Shown here in pieces: positions 25,020 through 36,574 of a stretch of 64,000 bases of DNA. Position 1 is the stretch's first letter. Every line of letters begins with the position of its first letter. The position numbers were made by a program, and so were the translations under genes. Source of the DNA: Epiperipatus broadwayi (lineage: Eukaryota; Onychophora; Udeonychophora; Euonychophora; Peripatidae); NCBI GenBank assembly GCA_028023455.1, contig JAQFVV010000501.1:252001-316000 (forward strand), read 5' to 3'. A model generated the notes under the pieces. It was not told where the DNA came from. It searched no databases and saw only the letters and a program-made list of their open reading frames with translations.

Positions 25020-25290
25020 ATGTAAATAACATGACAACTGCCTAAGCTCATCTATACCATGAATATTTAGATCTTAGACCAGAGTGAAGAGCTTTGTCCT
25101 TTACTTGCAGAGGTTGCCTTGACAACAGATTGAGGTTTCCTGGTATAGATAATAAACTTGACTGCTGTCATTGGTTTTTTATTTATGGTAATATAAGTCT
25201 AGAACTTAATAGAAAAGACATCTGCAGCTTCATGACATGGAAACTTCATAAGCAGAAAACATTAAAAATAAAAACAATTTGCAATTTTTG
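25020..25290 (+). repeat. half copy of the foldback family at 32430-32810
   Basis: The block TAGATCTTAGACCAGAGTGA, then GCCTTGACAACAGATT and GGTTTCCTGGTATAGATAA, matches the right arm of the element at 32690-32790. Only one arm is present here. Confidence 0.55.
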
Positions 25291-25574
25291 CTAGTTCACA
25301 TAGAAAGTTGTCTTATGCTCAAAAATGAATGAAAATACTTGGTCTGTATGTGTTTTTTTTTATTCATTACTTGTGTATATTATTACGATACATTTTGTGT
25401 TTACTAAATCCTCATCTTTATTTAGTATTTTTAAATAATTATATGATCACTGCATTACCATATTAATAATTATACATTGCTTAAAGTTATAATGAATGGC
25501 TTTATTGCTCACGAGTTTGTAATAAGTTTAAATATCGGATATGACAGAATTGGGGCACGATCCAAAAACCTTAA

Positions 25575-25737
25575 CCATTCTCACCAAACTATGCATAACG
25601 AGTGCTCGTTTAGCATGAAATACTATGATTGGTGATTATTTATCTTTTTTGCATGTGTGTGGACATGTGTATCAGTGGTATAAGATAGTGTGGATAGTGA
25701 AGGGGCTTGAAAGTCTGAGTTCAACTCCCCTATATTT
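25575..25737 (+). repeat. ribozyme-SINE family member (tRNA-like plus broken hammerhead)
   Basis: Helix I strands CACCAA (25582-25587) and TTGGTG (25629-25634), helix II GTGCT with AGCAT, and GAAA are kept, but CTGATGA is replaced by a longer segment. The tRNA-like part follows, with ATCAGTGGTATAAGATAG (A box region) and GAGTTCAACTCCCC (B box) and an end at CCCCTATATT. It is the same 3' half as at 37725-37810. Confidence 0.65.
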
Positions 25738-27295
25738 ATCTCATTATGTAAAAATAATCACTATGCTTTTATTATTGTATGATCCCAATTAAACATTGTT
25801 TTACTTCATTTGCATAATTCTTTCTGGCACGAGAATATATTTTTGAATACCCTATTTTAATTCAAAAATTATAGCTGTTTTCATTCATTATTGTAATGTT
25901 TTCTTTTATATCTTTAATGTTGATGCTTTAAAGTCGTTATGTTAATTATTATTTGTTTGTGTGTGTGTGTTTTTTTAATAAATAGCTTTAATTATTATTT
26001 ACTTATTTCTTTAGTTTATTTTAAATACATTCAAATTGCAAATTTTTTCTAATAAGATGTGATTTATAAATTCGTTTTTTTTCTTTCTGTTTTTATATAT
26101 ATTTGAAAATAAGCTTTTCTACAATCTTCAAACATTCTTTATATTAAATAAATAAAAAAAAAAACCTTTAATATACGTTTAATATCTTTATATTCAGCAA
26201 AGTAACAATGTATTTAAGTAATAAAGTAAAGTGCTAATAGCTACGTAGGATGCTCTGGGAATTCGAAAACAATTATGAGAGTTTTAAAATTTTTATCAAA
26301 CATTTAATTACATTTCACAAACAGAATTATCATTTGCATAAAAACAACATCTGTGACTTTTAAACTTCCTTGCGCAATGATCCTTAAATGAAAAAGTATA
26401 TATATTTTTCCTTCTAAATGCGATTATGCTTAAAACAAACAAATAGATTAATTATCTTGTCTGTTTAACTTTTTATTTAATATTTCAGTATTCTAATAAC
26501 TGAAATACAGGCTTATTATATACCTGTGTCAATATGTGTAATATATCAGTATTTGTATATGTATGCGCACGCACGTATGCACCTACATTTACATTACAAG
26601 TAAATATTGTACAGTTCAAATATTTACTTATGTTCGATAATAACTTTGATCTTCCACATAAAATTTTCTCTTTTACTTCCCCTGCCTGGGTGTCTTAATT
26701 CGGTGACTGTAGGGCAGATTCTAGAGTTTAAGATCCTTGGACTATGACTTACCTCTGCCAGTTCTGGTTTTTAAATTTTATTTGAACTCAAAGTAAGTCA
26801 TTTGATTATTTATAATATATGTTAGGTCATGAAACTTATATTTATGCGTTTTAAATATCAGCATGTGCTTTGCATATAACAATCAATGCAGTGCAGAATG
26901 GGGTGGACTCCCAATAATAATTCGAAAGTCAGTTCTCAACTGAGTGAAAGGATTTTTTGCACTCAGCTTGCCACTTTAATACTTGAATGTCACATGACTT
27001 CCTGAACCATGATTAACACTGAAATGATTAATACTATTCAAATGCTAATACAAATTACATTAAGGAGGTGTACATCAATGCCAAATTACTATTAGTAGTA
27101 ATAAAGTATGGCCACTCAGTTTGTAGTCCTCTTTAGTCTAGTTTGTTCTGATTGCTTTTAGGCTCAAAACATCTGACATTCATTTTTATAATTGTAAAAA
27201 TTCTACTCCCATTAACATACAATAAAAATATCATGAACTTTTAGTACTTAACAGTAAAGCTTTATTTATTTTCACCCGGACTAATGAAAATGATT
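25738..27295. other. A+T-rich stretch
   Basis: A short block around ACAGGCTTATTATATACCTG near 26508 recurs at 31511. Otherwise no gene or element is recognised. Confidence 0.5.
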
Positions 27296-27299
27296 GTCC

Positions 27300-27485
27300 T
27301 GAATGGTTCAGCCCATTGGTGGAGTGTTGAAGTCAGTGGGCTGAAGCTTCCTGGATCAGTCACCAACTGAATAAAATGAAGAAAACAGTTAAATAATTAA
27401 ATGTATTGTGCTTACCCTGATCATTTAGTACTTGAGCACCATATGATCTTCTGGGCAACTGTCTTTATGTATCTATAACCATTAT
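27300..27485 (+). repeat. tRNA-like SINE fragment
   Basis: CAGCCCATTGGTGGAGTG acts as an A-box-like block and TTCCTGGATCAGTCACC as a B-box-like block. The tail contains CACCATATGATCTTCTGG, shared with the 18050-18175 copy. No target duplication identified. Confidence 0.45.
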
Positions 27486-28239
27486 GTGTGGTTTCAAGTT
27501 CCACCATAGTTAATGTGAAAAGGTGGATACATAACATTATACAACACTATTATTTTTAAACATCGCATGTTTTTTTTAAATATTTTGAATAAAATAAAAT
27601 AGTATATTACTTTCAAATTTCTTTGAGAGTTAGAATCTTATTTAGAAGTGTTGAAGTCTTAGTGCCAAAATTGGATTAATTGGAATTTACAGCCACAACC
27701 ACAAATCTAATGCTTTAATTCTATTAAATCGGAGGTGATCGGCATTTCGTGCTTTATGTGCCGTTGTTTTCACACAAGAATTTAGATGCAGCATACAACT
27801 GAAATATTTTATCTATATTGACATTTTATAAAAATAAAAAAAAATTGAAAAGAGAGAAAATATTTGTCATTTTTTTAAAATGATGTACTATAGAGGAATT
27901 TTAAATTTAAACACTACTTCCTTTTATGAGGGTTCCATGTCTGTTTTGCTTTCATCGGACATCTAAATTTAAAAATTTCATCCATTTTTAATTAATCATT
28001 CAGTTTTCAATTACAACTGTCAATGTTACATATAATATTAAAAATGCATTTTTTCCCCCATATTTTTTGCTAAAATTGTTTGAAAACCTTAAAAACCAAA
28101 GTACTGTCATAGGGACTGTGAATGCAAACTTTCAACTAGATCAGAAATTGAGGAAATGGATCAAAATCAAATTGTAAGATTGTATCTAGACAAACTAAAA
28201 AAACATATTATGTTAAATAAAAATTTATAAAAAGAAAGA
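27486..28239. other. A+T-rich stretch, nothing recognised
   Basis: No frame, repeat arm or RNA structure that I can support. Confidence 0.5.
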
Positions 28240-28433
28240 TATAGGGGTTTGAAATCAGACTTTCACACGACCCTCAACTATCCACACTATCTCATACTGC
28301 TGATACATTTGATCACACACATGTGGAAAAGATAAATAATCATGACATGTGTGCGATCAAGTGTATCAGCAGTATGAGATAGTGTGGATAATTGAGGGTC
28401 ATGTGAAAGTCTGAGTTCAAACCCCTATATATT
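28240..28433. repeat. head-to-head pair of tRNA-like SINE halves
   Basis: A nearly perfect ~85-bp inverted repeat. The plus-strand arm reads GTATCAGCAGTATGAGATAG then GAGTTCAAACCCC, and the left arm is its inverse starting with GGGGTTTGAAATCAGAC. These are the A and B box regions of the ribozyme-SINE family, with the B-box ends outermost. The hammerhead part is missing from the short loop. Confidence 0.85.
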
Positions 28434-28523
28434 ACATATTGGAGTGCAGGTATGAAAAAGGCTCTACTGTAGAAAAAAAGTCATATATTAAAAAGGAAGA
28501 TACTTTTTTTGATTTAGATAAAG

Positions 28524-31250
28524 CAGGAGTCGGCAACCTGCAGCTCTGGAGCCGCATGCGGCTCTTTTTAAGTTATTAAATAATATGCGTAAACTAAATT
28601 AAAATTTTTAAATTTAAGTAAAAGAAAAAGACAACTTCACTAATATTTTTTAAAAGATTTTTTTAATAATAATAATTAAATATATTATCTTGAGGAAAAC
28701 ATGCCAAACTATACTAACAAAGGCAGAATTTAGTGCTTTAGGGAATGTTGCATAAGAGGTGGTATCATATTATCAAAATATTTTGACAGTTTCATCCCTG
28801 GTTCTCATGGTTTCATCAAAAAATATGACCTGTGGAAACATCTCGTGACTGTACAGAAAATTTAAAATCAGACAGATGCACCATTGCAAATATTCTAATG
28901 CAGTTTCTCCTGCCTGATTTAATTTTAAGAAGGTGTCATGATCTATCATGTCATCTTGGGGCATAGTAGTTTTAGACTGTTTTATTTACTCATGTTTAGT
29001 TCCTTAAATATTATAGTGTGCAAAAGAAAACACTGAATAAAAGCTTCTATTATTGAAAGTAATATTTAATATGGCTGGAAAAAAGAGAAAAACGGAGCAA
29101 GAACATTGAGAATTTAGAAGTAAATTGATTGAATTCTATGCAGTTGTTGCAAATTTAATAGAATTCTGAGCATTTAATATGTCAAGAAAAGTTTTCTAAT
29201 AACAAAAAATTAAATGTACAAAGACATTTTAAAAATAAACATGAATCAATTTCAAACGCTTATCGAGAGGGAGAAGAAAGTCAGTAGAAGAACTTCAATG
29301 TAAAATGAACTGAAGTAAAAGTACATTTTCAAAATGGATAAAATCAAGTAATAATGCAACTACAGTTAGTTTTGTTGCCACTCTAGAAATAGTGAAGTTG
29401 GGAAACTCATTTATGGAAGGCAGTCTTATGAAAGATTATTTTATTAAAATGTCCGAATATCTTTTTTACCAATATTAAAAATAAAACAGACATAATTGCT
29501 AAAATAAAAGACATGTCATTGTCTGCTAAGACTGTAAGAGACGGAACTGTTCGCATGGCAGATGGAACCAAACAGCATGTTATGGATTTAAATTCAGCAC
29601 CAGGATTTTTTATTGCCTGCAATGAATGTTGCACAGATTGCATTTATTTGTAGATATGTTAACTCTGATGGACCTCAGGAAGAGTTATTTAATATACTAT
29701 CTCTTACAGAGCTAACTCAAGATGAGGATATAGAATCTGCTGTTACTAATTGTTTGAAAAGTAAAAATATTGATATTAATAAAATAGTATCAATTATAAT
29801 GGATGGAGCACCAAATATAAAAGGTGAAAAAAAAAGTTTTGTTTCTATGATTAAAAAACAAATTTTGCATGACATTTTTTCTTTTCACTGCATAATCCAT
29901 CATGAGGTACTTTATTAACAAATCTTTCCAAAGGGAATAACATTAGTTATGGACCTGACTGTATAAATTTTGAACAAAATAATGGCAAGACCACTATATC
30001 ATTGGTAATTTTGTGAACTTCTTTAAAAAGCCAATAACCAATATTCTGATCTTCTTTTACACAATAAAGTAAACCACTAAACATCACATGATCACCATTT
30101 CTTATGCTTGCTCATAACTGTTATTAAAACAGGTAAAACTCTCCATACAGTAGTGCCACTCAGTGCAAGCCATAGTAATCAATGGATGCCAGAAGGCTTG
30201 TACATAATATGGGGGTATTGGATGAGTAGGCAGTAGATAGGGATTTTATGCACAAGCCTTCTGGCATCCATTGATTATTCTGGCTTGCACTGAGTGGCAC
30301 TACTGTATGGAGAGTTTTGCCTGTATTAATAACAATAAAGTAAGGTGGTTTTCCAGCAGAACAATGTTAATCCAATTTGCTGCTTGCATTAAAGAAATAA
30401 AAATTATTTTTAAAACAAAAAGTTTGAATGCATTGAGCTCAATACTCATGATTGGTTACAAAAATTTTATTTTATGGTGGATATGACCTCACATTTACAC
30501 ACACTAAACAAGAAACTGCAAAAATGAGGGGAATACAGATATTTTGCTTTTAGGAGATGTACTTGCTTTTGAACAAAAATTATGTTTGTTTATCAGAGAC
30601 TTAGAGAAAAGCACATTGCTACCTTTTCCTGTGTTGAAGAAATATCTAACAGGATTATATTTCAGTTAGATTTAACATATTTCATGCAAAGAGTGATAAA
30701 TATGAAATCGGAATTTGGTGAGAGATTTAAAGAGTTTAGACAGGAAAAGGCAACCTTGTTGTTTTTATTGAGACTACTCAAAATTATTTCTACCAATTTG
30801 AATTTTTCACCTTTTAATGATATGGATCAAACTGTTTTTCTACTAGAACTGGCAGATTTAAAAATCAAGGAAAAGTGGAGTTCAAAATTTGTAAATCTTA
30901 AAAGTGAATTATAAAATTTAGAGAGACAGAAATTTACTTTTGCTGAACAACATAAATGGTCTGAGATAGAAAATCTTAAAAGGCAAGATCAAGTTGTTTT
31001 TGATGCTTGGAACAGTTTGCCTGATATCATATTCCATTAAACACTTATACATTTGGACTTCTGTAGATTTTTGGCTTGACATATTTTTGCCGACAAACAT
31101 TTTCGAACATGAATTTTATTCAATATAAACTAGGAAATCAGCGGAATAGTGGGAGTCTGCCATCTTAGTTTGAAAATGAAAGTAACAACATCTTTACCGA
31201 ATTTTGACAAACTTTCTCAAGAAATTCAGCAACAAAAATCTCATTAGAAA
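28524..31250 (+). pseudogene. hAT transposase relic (Charlie/GTF2IRD2-like)
   Basis: The left terminal repeat begins CAGGAGTCGGCAACCTGCAG at 28524, a hAT-type end. From 29071 a broken transposase can be read: MAGKKRKTEQEH at the start, GNSFMEGSLMKDYFIKMSEY near 29401, KDMSLSAKTVRDG near 29508, then the catalytic-region pieces at 29613-29918 (NKIVSIIMDGAPNIKGEKKSF and HCIIHHEVL). The C-terminal part resumes at 30582 (YQRLREKHIATF, FGERFKEFR, FLLELADLKI). The pattern resembles hAT proteins related to vertebrate GTF2IRD2. Stops, frameshifts and an inserted palindrome at about 30070-30345 make it dead. The right terminal repeat was not found, so the right boundary is approximate. Confidence 0.8.
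30070..30345. mobile_element. foldback element (family B) inserted in the hAT relic
   Basis: Left arm: AACATCACATGATCACCATT, then ACTCTCCATACAGTAGTGCC and CAATGGATGCCAGAAGGC. Right arm: the inverse, GCCTTCTGGCATCCATTG, then GGCACTACTGTATGGAGAG. It separates two transposase parts that were once continuous, so it is younger than the hAT copy. This compact member lacks the hammerhead-like core seen in longer members. Confidence 0.8.
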
Positions 31251-31552
31251 CTGTATTATTCTTATTTTTTTTATGAATTACATATTTTAATTTTTATTAT
31301 TCATACAAGTTAAATACACTATAAAATATTTGAAATCCTAACATATTGTTTGTCCAAAGAAAATTGTTAATTTATATGGGAAAATGTTTTAAATCACTCA
31401 TTTTTTTCACTTTAATAGTTATATTTTATAATTATAATTACGACTATTGTAACATTGATACTAAATGATTGAATTGCAATGTATTTATTATAGCCTTTAA
31501 TAACTGCAGTACAGGCTTATTATATACCTGTATTAATATATGTAATACATAG
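31251..31552. other. A+T-rich stretch
   Basis: Only filler and the short ACAGGCTTATTATATACCTG block near 31511 are seen. Confidence 0.5.
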
Positions 31553-31835
31553 GGTATATGAGCACAGACTTTCACACGACCCATTCATCACTCTATCTCA
31601 TAACACTGATACACTCGAAAAGATAAATAATTACCAATATACGTATTTCATGCTATAGCAGATGATAGTTTAACATGAAGTACTTGTATTTGTAATTATA
31701 ATCATCTGGTTTGGCATGAAATACGTATATTGGTAATTATTTATCTTTTCAACATATATGTGTTTGAGTGTATCAGTGTTATGAGATAGAGTGGTGAATG
31801 GTGGATCGTGTGAAAGTCTGTGCTCATATACCTTA
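31553..31835. repeat. inverted pair of ribozyme-SINE family copies
   Basis: About 135-bp arms: the left begins TATGAGCACAGACTTTCACA and the right ends with the inverse. Next to the centre both arms keep the hammerhead 3' half: GAAA, then TACGTATA, then TTGG (31719-31734 on plus; the inverse at about 31634-31650 on minus). The CTGATGA side is lost or altered. The outer arms hold the degenerate tRNA-like region. Confidence 0.8.
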
Positions 31836-31954
31836 TATATAACCCTTTAAGTAAAGTACAAATAAACTCATTTTAACAACAAACAAAACATGTTTTAGGT
31901 TCAGTTTTCAAAAATTTACATTTCGTAATTCATGTTACTGACTTGTGGTTCTGT

Positions 31955-32160
31955 GTGACACTACTGTATGGAGAGTTTTGCCTGTTTTTAGTGATATTGA
32001 ATGAGTAGGTACTAGATAAGGATTTTGATGCACAAATCTTCTAACATATATTGGTTAGGTGGATGGCACTGTTGTATGGAGAAAATTGCTACTGTTTTAA
32101 CAACTTGTGTAAGCATAGAAAATGGTGACTATGTGATGTTTTAGTGGCTTAAGTTGATAA
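31955..32160 (+). repeat. family B foldback element, partial
   Basis: CACTACTGTATGGAGAGTTT, a GATATTGAATGAGTAGG block, a second GGCACTGTTGTATGGAG block, and the characteristic end AAATGGTGACTATGTGATG. No hammerhead-like core. Confidence 0.65.
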
Positions 32161-32429
32161 CACTACTAGGGTGTGCGTTATTTTTGATTGATTTTTCTTA
32201 GGGTGAGGCAGAAAATCTGGAGATGGCATTGTTCTGCAATGAATTATTTGATGACTGTTGTATATTTACTTATACAGTTATGTAGAATTGTATATACCTG
32301 GGTTTAATTTGATATAACAAAAATTAAGGTGGAAATACATATTTTATATATATTAAAGCAATTACTCACAAAGCTAAATCGTTGATAAATGTAAATCATA
32401 AATCTTATGATAATACCCCAAACTTATTT

Positions 32430-32810
32430 AGCCCAGGAATCTTCAATTTGTTGTCAAGACAATCTCTATAAGTAAAATATGGATTCCACTTTTCATTCTG
32501 CTCTAAGATCTAATATAAACAAGAAAGTTGATATTTGATCTGTTATCATGTGATTTACATTTGTGAATCTTCTACCTCAGTACAAAATCAGTTTTATTAT
32601 CAAAATAAGTGTGGTTTGAAAATTTTAAAAATGACTATTATTTTAATTCTCAATTTGTTACAGTTCCAATGTCAACTTTGTTGATTATATTAAGATCTTA
32701 GACTTGAGTGAAAAGTATAATTTATGTTTTACATATAAAAGCTGCCTTGTTAACAGATTAAAGATTCCTGATGCAGATAAACTTAGGCTTTTATCTTATG
32801 ATTAAGATTT
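32430..32810. mobile_element. foldback element, ~80-bp arms
   Basis: The left arm CCCAGGAATCTTCAATTTGT through CTGCTCTAAGATCTAA pairs with the right arm TTAGACTTGAGTGAAAAG through ACAGATTAAAGATTCCTG. A half copy lies at 25020-25290. The interior is non-coding. Confidence 0.65.
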
Positions 32811-32939
32811 GACATTTTTTATATGTTTATTTATAATTGTACTCATTTTAAATATGTATTAAAAAAGTTTAAATTTATTACAGATGATATTGGCATATTA
32901 CGAAATATAATGTAATAAAATGAAAAATATTTAGGATTT

Positions 32940-32966
32940 CTGATGAAGGCTGCAAGTCAGTCGAAA
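32940..32966 (+). ncRNA. hammerhead-like core, isolated
   Basis: CTGATGA (32940-32946), one A, a 5-bp helix II GGCTG with CAGTC around CAAGT, then GAAA (32963-32966). No matching helix I strands or NUH site found nearby. It may be the relic of a Penelope terminal repeat. Confidence 0.35.
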
Positions 32967-32999
32967 CAGAAAATTTAAATAAAATAATTGTTTTAAAAA

Positions 33000-34195
33000 T
33001 CAAAAGAAAATGATGTATTTTATTACATCAGGTAACACATTTATTTAATTTAAGTAAAGAAGTGTTGTGTATTGTTTTAATTTTGGTGACAATGTATGTT
33101 GCTAAATGTTAACAATTATTGGTGACAGTTTATCTTGCTAACCATGGTCTTAATGCAATTTATTATAAACTTCAATTAAGCTTCAATCAAAATCTGATAT
33201 GATAAAGTCTTGTGTTATTTATCTTATGTTAAACAATTTTTTTTAAAACTCTTATAAGGATTTGTAAGCAAAAATATCAATCTGCCAATATTAAAATAGG
33301 TATTAACAGATACTTGAGTATTATTTTGTTAAAATGTAATTTTGTGTAGTTTTCTTGATCTGACAATGACAATTAATGTATCATTCTTTTAATTTGATCA
33401 GTACTAAGCTAAAAACATCCGGAAAATGAATTGTGACTTTATTCTCCCATGAATCCATAGATATTTTTATTTAGATTGCAAATTTTATTAATATGTTAAA
33501 GTTAGTCCTAACATTCCTTATGTTGTTGTTTTTTTTTGTAATTATAAGTAATTGTGAAATATTAAAAATAAATCCCAATATTCTTCTTTTTACATGCTTT
33601 TATTTCTTATTCTATTTTGTGTATGTTTATCTAATGAAACCTTCTATTAATTTTCAACCTATTTTTAATTTTTAATTTAGTTGCAATTTTGCATATTTAA
33701 TTATATTCCAATCATTTTTTTTAAGTTTGCAAACAATTTTAGCAAAAAAAAAAAAAAAATTAGCGAAAAATTTTAATTTGTAATTTTATACAGAACTCAA
33801 TAAATACTCTTTATGGTACTACCACTTTAATGGTATTAAATTCTTTCTAAACCGTCTTCATTTATAATTTCTGGAACTATATATAATTAAAAAATAGAAA
33901 ATAAAATTTAAAAAAAAAGTAAAGAAATGCTTTTAATGTACTAAAACATAAAAAAAAAAAGGTTCAATAAAATAAAAAATATTTTTCTAGTTTTCACAAT
34001 ATTCTTAATATTAAGCACCCAAAATAAAATCATGCAGAACCCATACTTAGGGGTAATTCACTTCAGATCTTTGATATAAAGCAAACTTACTACCCATTAA
34101 ACTTATTTGTTATGTTGCATAGATATAATACAGAATGAAAATTTGCCAGGAAATCAATATTACATGACTTAATTTAATAAGTTTGTATTACAAAT
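33000..34195. other. A+T-rich stretch
   Basis: The 60-codon hydrophobic frame at 33493-33675 is T-rich filler, and an A-run lies near 33743-33759. No gene recognised. Confidence 0.5.
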
Positions 34196-34199
34196 GTTA

Positions 34200-34512
34200 T
34201 ATAATGTGCACACCAATAGCTCTTAACAAGCTTTTCAGAACATCCCTATCCCCAGACCTGTTTCTAGCTCTGGTTTTCATCAGTGCAGAGCTATTTCAAT
34301 TAGATAGCTGGATTTGAAGACATGTGGATGTCTGAATTTTTCAGATTTTCTACTTAATAGTTAAACATTAGATAAAGGGCTGGACCTGGTATTTTAAATC
34401 TAATGTTTGAATATTCTATCATCTCGCAGATGAAAACCAGGGTTAGAAACTGATGTGGGGATAGGGGTGTTCTGGAAAGCTTGTTAAGAGCTGTTGACAT
34501 GCTTATTATATA
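34200..34512. mobile_element. foldback element with a hammerhead-like core in each arm
   Basis: The arms are about 85 bp: TAGCTCTTAACAAGCTTTTC on the left pairs with GAAAGCTTGTTAAGAGCT on the right, and CATCCCTATCCCC pairs with GGGGATAGGGGTG. On the minus strand the left arm has CTGATGA (34277-34283), GAAA (34261-34264) and a GTC just before TGGGG. On the plus strand the right arm has the matching but decayed version near 34427-34459. The core is close to that of family B, but the outer arms differ. Confidence 0.75.
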
Positions 34513-34734
34513 AGAATGAAAATTTAAATGTAAAAATATATTTAAGATTATTATTGTACATATTTAAGTTTTAAGCATCGTCTTGGATGTAGAAATTTGA
34601 ATGTTTGATATTAATGAAAACTATAATCGATTCAAATTATAAGTATGAAATAGAAAAGATAGGCAAATTATTTAATAAAAATTACAAAAATTTATAAATT
34701 ATTGATTTAGCCACTCAGCTGCACACTCTTTTTT

Positions 34735-35035
34735 CTTCACCTCTGCACTGCCACTTAATGTAAGCTTTAGTAATTAATTGATACCAAATGATGGTGCTTA
34801 ACAAATCGCTATCTATTGCTATCCTATCCAATCTTTACAGACTATTTTCTAGCTTTTAGCCTTTATCAGTGAGGAGCTTCAGATCTTGGATAGTACATTT
34901 GGACATTTGGAATCTAATGAACCTTCCTTCAAGTAGCCATATTTTGCCTTTCTGTTTTCTATCAAGCTGTCACCCATTAGTATGGTAGTGATGAAAGATA
35001 ATATGCTGTGAAGCAGGAATCATGTAATAGAGTCA
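34735..35035. repeat. family B-like fragment with a degenerate core
   Basis: On the minus strand: CTCCTCA, CTGATAA (34863-34869, one base off CTGATGA), GAAA (34846-34849), then a GTC at 34840-34842. The block CTGCACTGCCACTTAATGTAAG corresponds to family B's arm, shortened here. Only one arm is clear. Confidence 0.5.
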
Positions 35036-35149
35036 TGTGATATTTATTAATCCTTTTCCCACCTCTTATGAGACCTCTCGTCGACAGTTGACATCACTCT
35101 AATTCCGTTATTTTTAATGCTAGGATATTCGCTTGACAGTTATTGATAG

Positions 35150-35330
35150 GTTTTTAAAAGTTCTGTAAGATGGTGCCCTCTTCTGAATTATTTTACAAGT
35201 AAAAAATCAATAAAACCACATTTAAAGCTAAACAAAGAAAGAAGCTTGTTGGTGATTGGCTGTCAGCTGGCTCTCAGCCGAAAAAGACATTCTGATTGGC
35301 TGGAAAGAACAAAGAAACCGCCTGATCAAA
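35150..35330. promoter_or_regulatory. possible promoter-like patch
   Basis: Two GATTGGCTG blocks (inverted CCAAT, NF-Y type) at about 35255 and 35295 lie near an AAGATGGTG (YY1-like) at about 35168, in a locally GC-richer patch. No gene was found beside it; it may belong to an old element. Motif-level evidence only. Confidence 0.15.
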
Positions 35331-36059
35331 GAAAAACGATGAGATTTTCATTTCAAATGTAATTTAAGTATTAAAAAAGTATAATTTGAGAAATTAAAAT
35401 AATTTTTAATAAAATATACTAAAAAAACAAAATTATTTTCGAAAAATATTTAAGATTTTAGTAAAAATATTTAAGATTTAGCAAAAAGAAATCTTTACTT
35501 TTCCATAACGTAAAATTGAAAAAAAGCATTTACGTCAGCATTTCTTTGTTTATCTGTTTGCTTTTAAATTTGCCAAAATTGAATATTTTTTAATAAATAA
35601 ATAGCAATTTATTTTTGAAAGAACTTTCATTCACTTTCATAACCTGAAAAATTAGTAATATACTTTTTATAAATGTATCTGAGTTGAATTTAATATTATA
35701 GGCGAATATGTTTTAACAATAGGCTTTGTCTTCAGTTTGTGAGTTGGCCAATTAAAAGCTTTGATTTTTACCTCATACAACCAATAATATAATTAGCAGT
35801 CAAAAGGTTAATTTAACCATCATGTGATGTTGTATTCATTTAATCATTCCATATTTAGAACTTTCACTTTGTCACTTAGAAAGTATTTACTTTATCTTCA
35901 TCCTACTTCTAAATTATATGCTGTGAGTTTAAATAATAAATGGATACGATGATAGAGTACTTTAAAACCTCTTATCCTCCAACCAAATTACAGGCCTTTG
36001 TTAGTTAAGACTGGAATTCAAAGATAAAAGTAATATGCTTACACATCTAAAAGCCATAT
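35331..36059. other. A+T-rich stretch, nothing recognised
   Basis: No frame, repeat arm or RNA structure that I can support. Confidence 0.5.
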
Positions 36060-36285
36060 TTTATTTCTTTTATATTGTTCAAGCTAAAATTCTGAAATTC
36101 AACAAAGCTTTATGGTTTTGTACCCAGGTTAACTCACTTGCATAGTTATATAGATCTGAAATTAGATCAATTTCTATATATTTTAGACGCTTCAGTTTTA
36201 ATATAACTGGAGTCCTTTTCCATTGGCTAAGAAGATTAGTAGTAATATCATTATCAATCAAGAAAATCATGTGATATTGTTGTTA
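36060..36285. repeat. family B-derived fragment
   Basis: The internal family B block ATAGTTATATAGATCTGAAA followed by a CTATATATTTT block is present. Relatives occur at 37203, 49190 and 51730, and inverted at 39600. No hammerhead core in this fragment. Confidence 0.45.
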
Positions 36286-36574
36286 AGATTATTTCTTTCT
36301 TGACATTATATAATTAGTATTCCCATTCTGTTTTTCTGAATAATGGCAAGAACTGCTATATGTGCATAATAAATTATTTTTCTCTTCACCAGTAAAAATT
36401 GTAATTATAAATATGCGACTTTTTTTGCATACGTTAGTGAAGCTATAATTATACTATAATGTGTAATATGTCTACTTAGCACTTTCGAGATTTAATGTTA
36501 AAATTTCATACTCATAGCTTTACAAATGAAGACTGTTTGTGATTTATTGTACACATATGCAAATGAGTTTGAAT

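Noticed and set aside
35150-35330. A confident promoter call for the CCAAT and YY1-like patch
   Set aside because: Motifs are short and no transcript or exon is next to it; listed only at low confidence.
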